Shown one piece after another: positions 1-8,838 of a stretch of 64,000 bases of DNA. The notes under the pieces are model-generated. The model was not told where the DNA came from and ran no database searches. It was given only the letters and a program-made list of their open reading frames with translations. Positions within the stretch are counted from its first letter, which is position 1; each line of letters starts with the position of its first letter. Source of the DNA: Promicromonospora sp. AC04 (GTDB lineage: Bacteria > Actinomycetota > Actinomycetes > Actinomycetales > Cellulomonadaceae); assembly GCF_003058225.1 (NCBI RefSeq), contig NZ_QBUG01000006.1, forward strand, positions 372,001 to 436,000. The letters run 5' to 3'. The position numbers and the translations under genes are program-made.

Positions 1-73
1 GCAGTCAGCGGATTTTCGCCGCGTTCCGTTCCAGCGCCGTGGTGCCGCCCGCCCGCTCGGCATACTTGCGCAG

Positions 74-853
74 ATGACCACCGCACCGCTGCACCCGGTC
101 CGCCACGTCGACGTCGGCCACACCGACACCCGCCGCGCCGACGGCGCACAGCTGCGCCTCGCCTATCGCGAGGCCGGCGACCCCGACGCACCCGTGCTGC
201 TCCTGCTGCATGCCCTCGGCGAGAGCTCCCTGTCCTGGGACCCCCTGCTGGACGACCTCGCAGCCCTCGGCTACCGCGCGCTCGCGCTCGACGCGCGCGG
301 CCACGGCGACAGCGACCGGCCCGGCGAGTACACCTACGAGCTGATGACGGCCGACACGCTCGCCTTCTGCGACGTGCTGGCGCCGACGCCGGGTGGCATC
401 GCGATCGTCGGGCACTCGATGGGGGCCGTCACGGCCGCACTGGTGACCACCGCCCTGACCGTTCCCCCGACCGGCGACCGGTCCGACACCTTCCCCGGAC
501 GTGTGACGCGGCTCGTCCTGGAGGACGCCACCCCGACCCGGCCGGGCGGGCCGCGGTTCGAGCCGTTCGACGAGCCGGACCACCCGGTCCCGTTCGACTG
601 GCCGCTCGTCAACGCCCTGCGGGCCCAGCGCAGCGACCCGCCCCCGGCCTGGTGGTCCGAGGCGCTCAAGATCGAGGCGCCGGTCCTCGTCGTCGCGGGC
701 GGGCCGACGAGCAACGTCGACCAGGCGGACCTCAAGGACTTCGCCGCGGGCGTCGCCGACGGCCGGCTCGTCGAGATCCCGGTGGGCCACATGGTGCACG
801 ACGAGGCACCCGCCGAGTTCCTCGCCGCGGTAGCCGAGTTCCTCCGCCCGTAG
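74..853 (+). CDS. alpha/beta-fold hydrolase
   Basis: This is a 259-residue soluble alpha/beta hydrolase whose substrate cannot be read from sequence. The oxyanion region HALGESSLSWDPLL lies near residues 46-59. The nucleophile elbow GHSMG places the catalytic Ser at about 115. The late VGHMVHDE segment supplies the probable catalytic His near 239. Length is normal for single-domain esterase, lactonase or haloperoxidase-like members. No signal peptide is visible, so it should be cytosolic. It ends 25 bp before the FUSC gene on the same strand and the two could be co-transcribed. The fold is secure; the reaction is not. Confidence 0.85.
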   Translation: MTTAPLHPVRHVDVGHTDTRRADGAQLRLAYREAGDPDAPVLLLLHALGESSLSWDPLLDDLAALGYRALALDARGHGDSDRPGEYTYELMTADTLAFCDVLAPTPGGIAIVGHSMGAVTAALVTTALTVPPTGDRSDTFPGRVTRLVLEDATPTRPGGPRFEPFDEPDHPVPFDWPLVNALRAQRSDPPPAWWSEALKIEAPVLVVAGGPTSNVDQADLKDFAAGVADGRLVEIPVGHMVHDEAPAEFLAAVAEFLRP

Positions 854-878
854 CCCCTCATGGGAGGATGCGGGGGAC

Positions 879-1985
879 ATGAACGCTCGGCCCCTGCTCC
901 CCCACCTGCGCCGGATGCTGCACGTGGGACCGTACGGCGGAGAGCTTCCCGTAGCCCTGCGCGCCGCCGCCTCGGTAGCCGTGCCGATGCTCGTGCTCTG
1001 GGCGACCGGCCATCTCGAATGGTCCCTCTACGCGACGTTCGGCGCCTTCACCAGCCTGTTCGGGCGCACGGTACCGATCCGGGCGCGCCTGCTCATGCAG
1101 GTCCAGGCCGGCGGCGTCCTGGTGGCGTCGGTGCTGCTCGGCACCCTGATCGCCGTCCTGAGCCCGACGGCGTCCGCCGCCGGCTGGGTGGTGGTCCCCG
1201 TCGCCGCGGTCTGGGCCACCGCCGTCGCGATCCTGTCCCATCGGCTGCGCTGGCATCCGCCCGGGCCGCTGTTCCCCGTGTTCGCGCTGGGCGCCTGCTC
1301 GTCCGTGCCGGTCGGGCCGGACCGGCTGCCGGTCGCGCTGGCCGTCACGGTCGTCGCCGCGCTGTTCGCGCTCGCGCTGACCGCCGCGATCGCCCGGTTC
1401 GAGAGCGGCGCAGCCGCCGCGCCGACGCCGGCTCGCCCGCCCGCCCCCGCGTCGGCGTCCGCCCCAGCGCAGGCTCCCGCCCCCGCGCATGCTCCCGCGG
1501 GCAGATCAGGACCAGCGCCCGAATGGACGCTGTCCCACTACCTCGTGCGGTACGCCATGGGGGTCGCCGTGGCCGGCGCGATCGCCACCGCCGTCGGGCA
1601 TCCCTACTGGGCGATGGTGGCCGCGGTGGTACCCATGTCGGCGCCCGACGCCGCCGGGCGGCTGACCCGGGCGGCCCAGCGCCTCGCCGGCACCCTGGTC
1701 GGCGTCGTCATCGCGTGGGTGCTGCTGACGGCGGCGCCACCACCGCTGGTCGTCATAACGATCGCCGCGCTGCTCCAGGCCGGCGCCGAACTGTACGTGG
1801 GGCGGAACTACGGCGTGGCCATGCTGTTCATCACGCCGCTCGCGCTGTCGATGGCCCAGCTCGCGAACCCCGTGCCCGTGGGCGAGCTCGTCGCGGACCG
1901 CGCCCTGGACACGCTGGTGGGCGTCGCCGTCGCCGTGGTGATCACGCTGCTCACCCACGAGCGCCGTCAGGACCCGGAGGGCTGA
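879..1985 (+). CDS. FUSC-family integral membrane protein
   Basis: This 368-residue membrane protein has two hydrophobic blocks (about residues 24-170 and 215-355) joined by an Ala/Pro-rich linker near 185-210 (repeats of APAQAPAPAHAP). This is the two-half layout of fusaric-acid-resistance/aromatic-acid-exporter-like (FUSC) proteins. The second half contains YAMGVAVAGAIATAVGHPYW and LTRAAQRLAGTLVGVV, typical of the conserved FUSC segment. A GGGAGG-like ribosome site precedes the ATG. The gene's last 35 bp overlap the end of the convergent SGNH hydrolase gene. It is probably an efflux component; the substrate is unknown. Confidence 0.8.
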   Translation: MNARPLLPHLRRMLHVGPYGGELPVALRAAASVAVPMLVLWATGHLEWSLYATFGAFTSLFGRTVPIRARLLMQVQAGGVLVASVLLGTLIAVLSPTASAAGWVVVPVAAVWATAVAILSHRLRWHPPGPLFPVFALGACSSVPVGPDRLPVALAVTVVAALFALALTAAIARFESGAAAAPTPARPPAPASASAPAQAPAPAHAPAGRSGPAPEWTLSHYLVRYAMGVAVAGAIATAVGHPYWAMVAAVVPMSAPDAAGRLTRAAQRLAGTLVGVVIAWVLLTAAPPPLVVITIAALLQAGAELYVGRNYGVAMLFITPLALSMAQLANPVPVGELVADRALDTLVGVAVAVVITLLTHERRQDPEG

Positions 1986-3009
1986 AGCCGGCGCGGGTTC
2001 GGGCCAGGAGCAGGTCCCGCACCGCCGGGGCGACCACCGACGCCATGTGCTCGTAGCCCGCGGGGCCCGGGTGCAGGCCGTCGTCGAGCAGGTGCGCGTG
2101 CTCCGGCCCGAGCACCGACCGGCCGTCGAGCAGGTGCAGGTCCGGGTCGCCGTGCGCGACCAGCAGCCCGACGGCGTCCGCCACCCGGTCGCGTACCTGC
2201 TCCAGGGTCAGGCCCGCGCGGCCGACAACAGCCTCCCGCCGGGGTGACGCCACGGGCGAGACGACCAGCACCGGCACGCCCGGATGCCCGTCCCGGACCG
2301 TGCTCAGGAACCCCAGCAGCGCCGGGAGCAACGAGCGCGCGCTGAACGTGCCCGCGCCGTACACGTTGATGCCGAGGCAGGCCACGACGACGTCGGCGGG
2401 CAGGTCCCGCACTACCCGCGCGACCATCGGGTCCAGCTGCGCCTCGCCCGCGAAGCCGAGGCACGTCAGGTCCAGGCCGAGCTCGCGCGCCACCAGCGCG
2501 GGCCACGTCCGCGCGGGCGACGCCGCCTGACGGCACTGCGTCAGCGAGCTCCCGTACGCCACGAACCGGGGCCGACGCCGAACCGGGTCGCCCGGCGCCG
2601 CGGCCCCCGCCCACACTCGCGCCCCGTCCTCGACCGCCACGCTCACCAGCCGGAACGTCCCGAACTGCGGCAGCCACAGCTCGACCCGCTTGTCCCCGGG
2701 CGGCAGGTCCAGGACAAAGCTCCCGCCCGGGCCGACCGGCGCGGAGGCGACGATCGCACCGTCGACCACGGCGTCAAGCGGCACCTCGACGCCCTGGACC
2801 GCTGCCCGCCCGGCGAGCACCCGGGCGTCGGTGCGCAGCACCACCCGCACCCCGGCGGGCATCGCCGCGCGCGTGCGCAGGGCGCCGCCGGGGAACAGCC
2901 CGATCCGGTCGTGCGGCAGCCGCCAGGCCCGCGACCAGCCCGGCGCATGCTCGACGGAGACGGCGCCTTCCCAAGCCAGGACGTCGTCGTCCGCCCGGAT
3001 CTCGCGCAT
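1951..3009 (-). CDS. SGNH/GDSL-family hydrolase (carbohydrate esterase-like)
   Basis: The protein is about 352 residues if translation starts at the ATG at 3009 (MREIRADD), which has a GAGGG site just upstream; a longer GC-rich extension is possible but less likely. An N-terminal beta-rich region is followed by the SGNH core. Block I is YGSSLTQ (nucleophile Ser), block II includes GFAGEA, block III is LGINVYG, and block V is DDGLHPGPAGY with the Asp/His pair. The YGSSLTQ variant is typical of GDSL-like esterases that often act on acylated sugars. It is divergent from the LacI gene and shares its control region, so it probably belongs to that regulon. Its 3' end overlaps the convergent FUSC gene. 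Confidence 0.8.
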   Translation of the reverse strand: MREIRADDDVLAWEGAVSVEHAPGWSRAWRLPHDRIGLFPGGALRTRAAMPAGVRVVLRTDARVLAGRAAVQGVEVPLDAVVDGAIVASAPVGPGGSFVLDLPPGDKRVELWLPQFGTFRLVSVAVEDGARVWAGAAAPGDPVRRRPRFVAYGSSLTQCRQAASPARTWPALVARELGLDLTCLGFAGEAQLDPMVARVVRDLPADVVVACLGINVYGAGTFSARSLLPALLGFLSTVRDGHPGVPVLVVSPVASPRREAVVGRAGLTLEQVRDRVADAVGLLVAHGDPDLHLLDGRSVLGPEHAHLLDDGLHPGPAGYEHMASVVAPAVRDLLLARTRAGFSPPGPDGARG

Positions 3010-3281
3010 CACACCCTCGTTCCGTCGAGCCAGACCCCCTGCCCGCCACCCCCCGCCCCCCAAGACCGACCCGCAAGTTCCTCACCCATACCGGCGTCGA
3101 GCCGGAAGTTGCGTGTTGATCCCGGCAGCGATCGACAGGTTACTTTCGGCTCGGCGGCGGCCGAGACCGGCCGGCCTCCGGCCGAGACGGCCAGCCATCG
3201 ATTCGCCGGGTGAATCACGCGAGATAGGGCCGCATTCTCTTGACGCCCCACATCCCGATCAATATTGTGACCGTCTCGGTG

Positions 3282-3299
3282 CTTTAATACGTATTAGAG
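3282..3299. promoter_or_regulatory. palindromic LacI-type operator between divergent genes
   Basis: TAATACGTATTA at 3285-3296 is a perfect 12-bp palindrome with a central CG, as in LacI-family operators, and it extends to CT..AG at 3282 and 3299 with one mismatched pair. It lies in an unusually AT-rich patch of the 330-bp gene-free region (3010-3339) between the SGNH and LacI genes. A TTGTGA element at 3265-3270 could be a -35 box. The rest of this region shows no gene. Confidence 0.65.
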
Positions 3300-3339
3300 A
3301 TTCTACCGGCGATGGCGCCGGTCACCCAAGGAGTCCGCG

Positions 3340-4404
3340 ATGAGCCAACGACGGCGCCCCACCCAGGTGGACATCGCGCGAGCCGCAGGCGTCTCGCAGG
3401 CGACCGTCTCCCTGGTGGTCAGCGGCGGCCCGGCGAGCGGCCAGGTCGCCGAGCAGACCCGCAGGGCGGTGCTCGACGCCGCCGCGGAGCTCGGCTACAC
3501 CGTCAACGCCGCGGCCCGCAGCCTCAAGGGCGGCCGCAACCGGATGCTCGGCCTGTACACGTTCGAGGCCGTCTTCCCGGTGGACCAGCGGGACTTCTAC
3601 TTCCCGTTCCTGCTCGGCGTCGAGGAGGCCACCGCAGAGTTCGGGTACGACCTGCTGCTGTTCAGCTCCGTCGGCACGGGCAAGCGCCGCATCTACTCCG
3701 GCGGCATCAACCGGCTCAAGGTCGCCGACGGCTGCGTCCTCCTGGGCCGGCATATCGACCACGCCGATCTCGCGGACCTGGTCCGCGAGGACTTCCCCTT
3801 CGTCTTCGTCGGACGGCGCGAGCTGCCCGGGACCGAGCTCTCCTACGTCGCCCCGGACTACGTGGGCGCGACACGTGACATGGTGCGCCGCCTGACCGGC
3901 GTCGGGCACCGGCGCCTCGCCTACCTGCGGCCCGCCGACCACCAGGAGCCCACGCGCGACCGCGAGGACGGGTTCCGCGCCGGCCTCGCCGACGCCGGCC
4001 TGCCGGACCAGCCGATCCACGAGATCCCTGACGACGCCGACCTCGCCGCCACCGACGCCCGCCTGGCCGCCCTGCTCGACGAATGGCTGGCCGACGACGT
4101 CACCGCGCTCCTGGTCGAGCCCAGCGAGGACGACCAGGCGATCGCCGCCCTGGAGCGGGTCGCCACCGAGGCCGGGGTGCGTATCCCCGATGACCTCTCC
4201 GTCGCCCTGCTCGGCGACCCCGCGCCCAGCGGCGCCGGGCGCGCGACCGGCCGGAACTGGACCCGCTTCACGCTCCCCCGCGAGGACATGGGCCGCGCGG
4301 CCGTCGGCCTCCTGCTCGAGCTCCTGGAGGCCGACGACGGCCCGCGCCGGCTCTCGGTGGCGTGCACCGCGGTCGACGGCGACTCGGTCGGCAGGCCGCG
4401 ATGA
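3340..4404 (+). CDS. LacI-family transcriptional regulator of the catabolic locus
   Basis: The 354-residue protein starts with a LacI helix-turn-helix (PTQVDIARAAGVSQATVSLV). The hinge helix region contains NAAARSLKGGRNRMLGL, and a periplasmic-binding-protein-like effector domain follows. The stop codon overlaps the start of the first permease gene (ATGA at 4401-4404), so it is translated as part of the transporter operon, which is unusual for a repressor of that operon. It probably binds the palindrome at 3282-3299 and responds to a sugar-like ligand imported by the system. Ligand identity is unknown. Confidence 0.9.
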   Translation: MSQRRRPTQVDIARAAGVSQATVSLVVSGGPASGQVAEQTRRAVLDAAAELGYTVNAAARSLKGGRNRMLGLYTFEAVFPVDQRDFYFPFLLGVEEATAEFGYDLLLFSSVGTGKRRIYSGGINRLKVADGCVLLGRHIDHADLADLVREDFPFVFVGRRELPGTELSYVAPDYVGATRDMVRRLTGVGHRRLAYLRPADHQEPTRDREDGFRAGLADAGLPDQPIHEIPDDADLAATDARLAALLDEWLADDVTALLVEPSEDDQAIAALERVATEAGVRIPDDLSVALLGDPAPSGAGRATGRNWTRFTLPREDMGRAAVGLLLELLEADDGPRRLSVACTAVDGDSVGRPR

Positions 4405-5333
4405 TGCTCTCCTTCCTGCTGCGGCGCCTCGCGGTCGGGCTGTTCACGATCTGGGGCGTCCTCACCGCCGTCTTCCTGATCGTGCGCCTCGCGCCGGGCG
4501 ACCAGGCCACCGTCGCCCTGGGGCCCGACGCCGCGCCCGAGCAGCTCGCCGAGCTGCGGCACACCCTGGGCCTGGACCGGCCGGTGCTCGTCCAGTACCT
4601 CTCGTTCCTCGGAGACGCGGTCCGCGGCGACTTCGGCGAGTCCTACCGGTACGGGCGCCCCGCCATGGACGCGGTGCTGGAACGGTTCCCCGCCACCGTC
4701 ACGCTCACGCTGGCGGCCACCGTCATCGCGATAGTCGTCGGGATAGTGCTCGGCGTGGTGGCCGGGCACCGGCCCGGCAGCCTGGTCGACCGCACGACGT
4801 CGGCGGCCACGCTGGGGCTGCAGGCCCTGCCGCCGTTCTGGGTCGGGATCATGCTGATCCTCGTCCTCGCGCTGTGGCTGCGGCTCCTGCCGAGCGCCGG
4901 CGGCGGAGACCTGGAGCACCTGATCCTGCCCGCGGTCACCCTCGCCATCCCGTTCACGGCGCTGGTCGGCCGGATCACGCGCAGCGGCGTCGCCGAGACC
5001 ATGTCCGAGGCGTTCGTGCGCACTGCGCGGTCCAAGGGCCTGACCGAGCGCGAGGTGCTGACCGGGCACGTCCTGAAGAACTCGCTGGTCCCGGTCGTCA
5101 CGGTCGTCGGGCTCCAGGTCGGCACGCTGCTCGGCGGCGCCGTCGTCATCGAGACGGTGTTCGCCTGGCCAGGGCTCGGCAACCTGCTCGTCGGTGCCGT
5201 GGGCAACCGCGACTACGCGGTGGTGCAGGCCGCGACCGTGCTGATCGCCCTCTGCGTCATCGTGCTCAACCTGGCCGCCGACCTCGCCTATGCCCGCCTC
5301 GACCCGCGCATCCGGCTGGAGGCGCGCCGATGA
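4401..5333 (+). CDS. Opp/Dpp-type ABC transporter permease (DppB-like)
   Basis: This is a 310-residue inner-membrane permease. The N-terminus MMLSFLLRRLAVGLFTIWGV and the segment VRLAPGDQATVALGPDAAPE are typical of the DppB/OppB subunit. A C-terminal binding-protein-dependent transport domain carries the EAA loop (FVRTARSKGLTEREVLTGHVLKN). The start is set by the ATGA overlap with the LacI stop; a second ATG follows directly. It ends in another ATGA overlap with the DppC-like gene. It forms the membrane channel with that protein. Family members carry peptides but also oligosaccharides and opines. Confidence 0.93.
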   Translation: MMLSFLLRRLAVGLFTIWGVLTAVFLIVRLAPGDQATVALGPDAAPEQLAELRHTLGLDRPVLVQYLSFLGDAVRGDFGESYRYGRPAMDAVLERFPATVTLTLAATVIAIVVGIVLGVVAGHRPGSLVDRTTSAATLGLQALPPFWVGIMLILVLALWLRLLPSAGGGDLEHLILPAVTLAIPFTALVGRITRSGVAETMSEAFVRTARSKGLTEREVLTGHVLKNSLVPVVTVVGLQVGTLLGGAVVIETVFAWPGLGNLLVGAVGNRDYAVVQAATVLIALCVIVLNLAADLAYARLDPRIRLEARR

Positions 5334-6211
5334 GACTCTCGCGCCAGGTGGGCGGCCCCGTTCGCGGCTCAGCAGGCGGCCCGGTCCGCGGCTCCGTCGG
5401 CAGCTCCGTCGGCGCCTACCTGATCTACGCGATCATCGGCGTCTACGTGCTCGCCGCGATCGCCGGCCCGTACCTCGTGCCGTACGACCCGGTGGCCACC
5501 GTGGTCACCGAGCGGCTCCTGCCGCCCGGCGCGCCCACGGCGGCCGGCACCGCCTGGCTGGGCACCGACGGCGTCGGCCGGGACGTGCTCGCGCAGGTGG
5601 TGCACGGGGCGCGCACCTCCCTGACGATCGGCGTCGTCGTGGTGCTGCTGTGCAGCCTGGTGGGCGTGGCCCTCGGCGCGGTCGCCGGCTACGCGGGCGG
5701 GTTCGCCGACGTCGCCGTGGCCCGCACCATCGACGTGCTCATGGCCTTCCCCGGCATCCTGCTCGCCATAGTGATCGCGGGCCTCCTCGACCGCGGCGTC
5801 GACGTCGTGATCATCGCCCTCTCGGTGGCGGGCTGGATCGGGTTCGCCCGGCTGTCCAGGAGCGTCGCCCTGTCCGTCCGCGAGCGCGACTGGGTCGACG
5901 CCGCCCGGATCATGGGCGTGCGCACGCCCGCCGTCCTCGGCCGGCACGTCGTCCCGTTCCTCGCGGGGCCCGTCGTCGCGCTCGCCACGATGGAGCTCGC
6001 CTCCGTCGTCCTCTCCGAGGCGGCCCTCAGCTTCCTCGGCCTCGGCCTGCCCCCGTACGTCGTGTCCTGGGGCCAGAGCATCGCGAGCGGCAAGGAGTAC
6101 CTCGCCACGGCGTGGTGGATCTCGGCCTTCCCAGGCATCGCGCTCACCGTCCTGGTCGTCTGCATCGGCCTGGTCGGGGACCGCCTCACCAAGCGCTTCG
6201 CCCAACGCTGA
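5330..6211 (+). CDS. Opp/Dpp-type ABC transporter permease (DppC-like)
   Basis: This 293-residue permease is translationally coupled to the preceding one. It has the short DppC-type domain after the first membrane segment (VPYDPVATVV), the conserved HWLGTDxxGRD-like motif seen here as WLGTDGVGRDVLAQVVHGAR, and an EAA loop (WVDAARIMGVRTPAVLGRHV). The first 25 residues are a low-complexity duplication (GGPVRGS repeated), encoded by direct repeats at about 5349-5405, and are not typical of the family. This part may be a recent tandem expansion or an upstream start overcall. Confidence 0.92.
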   Translation: MRLSRQVGGPVRGSAGGPVRGSVGSSVGAYLIYAIIGVYVLAAIAGPYLVPYDPVATVVTERLLPPGAPTAAGTAWLGTDGVGRDVLAQVVHGARTSLTIGVVVVLLCSLVGVALGAVAGYAGGFADVAVARTIDVLMAFPGILLAIVIAGLLDRGVDVVIIALSVAGWIGFARLSRSVALSVRERDWVDAARIMGVRTPAVLGRHVVPFLAGPVVALATMELASVVLSEAALSFLGLGLPPYVVSWGQSIASGKEYLATAWWISAFPGIALTVLVVCIGLVGDRLTKRFAQR

Positions 6212-6259
6212 CCGCAGCGCCGAACGCGCAGCACCCACCTCACCCGGAAGGAACGAGCG

Positions 6260-7777
6260 ATGAAGCTCAACACCCGGCGAGCGGTACCTGCCCTCGCCCT
6301 CACCTTCACCCTTCTGACCGCCGCGGCCTGTGGTAGCACCAGCCCCGGCAACGACGACGGCGACGACGCCGCGGGCGGCACCGTCACCGCGGCCGGTCCC
6401 ATCCCGATCGAGAACCTCGACCCGCACGGCCCGTCCAGCATGGACGCCGGGACGCAGCTCGCGGCCCGCGCCCTGTTCAGCCAGCTCGTGGTCAGCACCG
6501 GCCCGGGCGAGTTCACCGGCGACCTGGCCACCGGGTGGGAGCCGAACGACGACACCAGCCAGTGGACGTTCACGCTGCGCGACGGCGTGGAGTTCTCCGA
6601 CGGGGAGCCGGTCGACGCCGACGCCGTCGTCGCCTCCTTCGAGCGGGTCCAGGAGCTGCAGGGCCCGCTGGCCGGCAACTTCGTGGACTACCAGGTGGAG
6701 GCGCCGGACGCCACGACAGTGGTGTTCGACGCCGGCAAGCCGGACGCCTCGTTCGTCGCGAAGATCTCGTCGTTCTTCGTCACCCCGGCCGACGTCGACG
6801 ACGCGTTCTTCCAGGAGCCCGTGGGCTCCGGGCCGTTCGTCGTGGAGTCGTTCACGCCCGGCCAGGAGCTGCGGATGACGCCGAACCCGACGTACTGGGA
6901 CGGCGCCCCGGCGCTGCAGGAGCTGGTCTTCCAGTCGATCCCCGAGGTCTCGGCCCGCATGACGGCGCTGCAGACCGGCGAGGTCGACGTCACCTGGGCC
7001 ATGCCCGACGACCAGATCGCCGCCCTGCAGGGCGACACCTCGATCACGGTGGAGGACGTGGAGAGCCCCGGCGTCGTCACCATGTGGATGAACAGCGGCG
7101 AGGAGAGCCTCGAGGAGGCCGCCGTGCGCCGCGCCCTGTGGCAGGCGGTCGACTTCGACGAGATCACCGCGTCGCTGTTCCCCGAGACGGGCACCCCCGC
7201 GGACTCCGTCGTCAGCCCGGTGGTGCTGGGCTACGCGCCGCAGGAGCCGGTGGCCTACGACCCGGACGCCGCAAAGGCGGCCCTCGACGCGGCCGGGTTC
7301 GACTACGACACCAAGCTCCGGCTGCAGTTCTCGCAGCCGCAGTTCCGGCAGCTCGCGCAGGCCGTGGCCTCCGACCTGGCCGAGATCGGCGTCCAGGTCG
7401 AGCCGCTGGAGAAGGAGCAGGCGGTGTTCCTGGAGGACCTGCTGGCGCTGAAGTGGGACATCAACCTGCAGCAGGTCGGCTCGCAGGGGTACGACGCCGC
7501 CACGAACCTCGGGCGCCTGTACCCGTGCGCGGCGGGCCGCACCGGCTACTGCAACGAGGAGCTCGACACGCTGCTCGCCGACGCCGAGGCGACCAGCGAC
7601 ACCGCCGAGCGGGAGGACCTCTACGCGCAGGCCACGAAGATCATCTGGGACGACGCCGTGGGCATGTACCCGATGTTCGTCGGCATGCCGTACGCGTGGC
7701 GCACGAGCGTCCAGGGCTTCGAGCCGGCCGGGGACAGCCTGCCGTACTTCACGCACGTGACGAACTCCGAGGGCTGA
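6260..7777 (+). CDS. Opp/Dpp-type extracellular solute-binding lipoprotein
   Basis: This 505-residue binding protein has a lipoprotein signal (LLTAAACGS, lipid-attachment Cys near 24) and should be anchored outside the membrane. The family-5 binding fold is recognisable from IPIENLDPHGPSS, the LATGWEPNDDTSQWTFTLRDGVEFSDG segment and the C-terminal YAWRTSVQGFEP. A good ribosome site (GGAAGGAACGAG) precedes the ATG. It follows both permease genes, whereas many operons of this family put it first. It sets the substrate specificity of the locus, but ligand type cannot be read by eye. Confidence 0.93.
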   Translation: MKLNTRRAVPALALTFTLLTAAACGSTSPGNDDGDDAAGGTVTAAGPIPIENLDPHGPSSMDAGTQLAARALFSQLVVSTGPGEFTGDLATGWEPNDDTSQWTFTLRDGVEFSDGEPVDADAVVASFERVQELQGPLAGNFVDYQVEAPDATTVVFDAGKPDASFVAKISSFFVTPADVDDAFFQEPVGSGPFVVESFTPGQELRMTPNPTYWDGAPALQELVFQSIPEVSARMTALQTGEVDVTWAMPDDQIAALQGDTSITVEDVESPGVVTMWMNSGEESLEEAAVRRALWQAVDFDEITASLFPETGTPADSVVSPVVLGYAPQEPVAYDPDAAKAALDAAGFDYDTKLRLQFSQPQFRQLAQAVASDLAEIGVQVEPLEKEQAVFLEDLLALKWDINLQQVGSQGYDAATNLGRLYPCAAGRTGYCNEELDTLLADAEATSDTAEREDLYAQATKIIWDDAVGMYPMFVGMPYAWRTSVQGFEPAGDSLPYFTHVTNSEG

Positions 7778-7812
7778 CGACAACGGCTGACGACGAGGGC
7801 TCACCGAAGGAG

Positions 7813-8838
7813 ATGAACGTGGCCGACCACACCAGCGTCGCGGGTCCCGCCCTGGCGCCCGCGGACCAGCGCACCACCCCGATGCTCGAGGTGACCGGGC
7901 TCGAGGTCGGGCTGCCCGCGGGGGCAGTGGTCGACCGGGTCTCCTTCACCGTGCCGGCCGGGCGCACCACCGGCCTGATCGGCGAGTCCGGCAGCGGCAA
8001 GACAATGACGGCGATGGCCGTCGTCGGGCTGCTGCCGGAGGCCGCCGTCGCCTCCGGCGAGGTGCGGTGGAAGTCCCAGGACCTGCTCGCCGCGACCGAG
8101 CGGCGGCGGCGGCAGGTGCGCGGCCGGGAGATCGGCGTCGTGTTCCAGGACCCGTCCGCGGCGCTCAACCCGATCCAGACCGTGGAGCGCCAGGTGGGCG
8201 AGATCCTGCGGCGCGACGGCCTGCCGCGCGCCCAGGTCCGCGCCCGCGTGCTGGAGCTGCTGGCGCGCGTGGGCCTGCCCGAGCCGGAGCGGCAGGCCGG
8301 CTCGTACCCGCACGAGCTGTCGGGGGGCATGCGCCAGCGCGTCATGATCGCGATCGCCCTGGCCGGGCGGCCCGAGCTGATCATCGCCGACGAGCCGACC
8401 ACCGCGCTCGACGTCACCACCCAGGCGCGGATCCTGGCGCTGCTCGCGGACCTGCGGGAGCGCGAGGGCCTGGCCATGATCCTGGTCAGCCACGACCTGC
8501 GGGTCATGGCGCACGTCGCCGACGAGGTGGTGGTGATGTACGCGGGCCGGGTCTGCGAGCAGGGCCCGGCGCGCGCGGTGCTGGACCGCCCGTTCCACCC
8601 GTACACGCGCGCGCTCGCGGGCAACGTACCGGCCGTCACCAGCCGGACGGCGATCGCCGAACCGCTCCCGGGCGCGCCCGCCAGCCCGTTCGACCGGCCG
8701 TCCGGGTGCCCGTTCCACCCCCGCTGCCCGATGGCGCGGGACCGCTGCGCCGTCGAGGTCCCGGCCCTGCGCGAGATCACCGAGGAGGAGCCGGGCCGGC
8801 TCAGCGCCTGCCACTTCGCGAAGGAGGTCTCCCCATGA
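7813..8838 (+). CDS. Opp/Dpp-type ABC transporter ATPase (DppD-like)
   Basis: This 341-residue ATPase is complete. It has Walker A (GESGSGKT), Q-loop (FQDPSAALNP), signature LSGGMRQR, Walker B (LIIADEPTTALD) and switch His (LVSHDLRVMAH). The C-terminal oligopeptide-transporter extension contains the Cys-rich motif CPFHPRCPMARDRC. GAAGGAG precedes the chosen ATG. The stop overlaps the next ATPase gene by ATGA (8835-8838). Confidence 0.94.
   Translation: MNVADHTSVAGPALAPADQRTTPMLEVTGLEVGLPAGAVVDRVSFTVPAGRTTGLIGESGSGKTMTAMAVVGLLPEAAVASGEVRWKSQDLLAATERRRRQVRGREIGVVFQDPSAALNPIQTVERQVGEILRRDGLPRAQVRARVLELLARVGLPEPERQAGSYPHELSGGMRQRVMIAIALAGRPELIIADEPTTALDVTTQARILALLADLREREGLAMILVSHDLRVMAHVADEVVVMYAGRVCEQGPARAVLDRPFHPYTRALAGNVPAVTSRTAIAEPLPGAPASPFDRPSGCPFHPRCPMARDRCAVEVPALREITEEEPGRLSACHFAKEVSP

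Noticed and set aside
5369-7804. An 811-codon minus-strand frame opposite the transporter genes
   Set aside because: The plus strand encodes typical permease and binding-protein sequences throughout.
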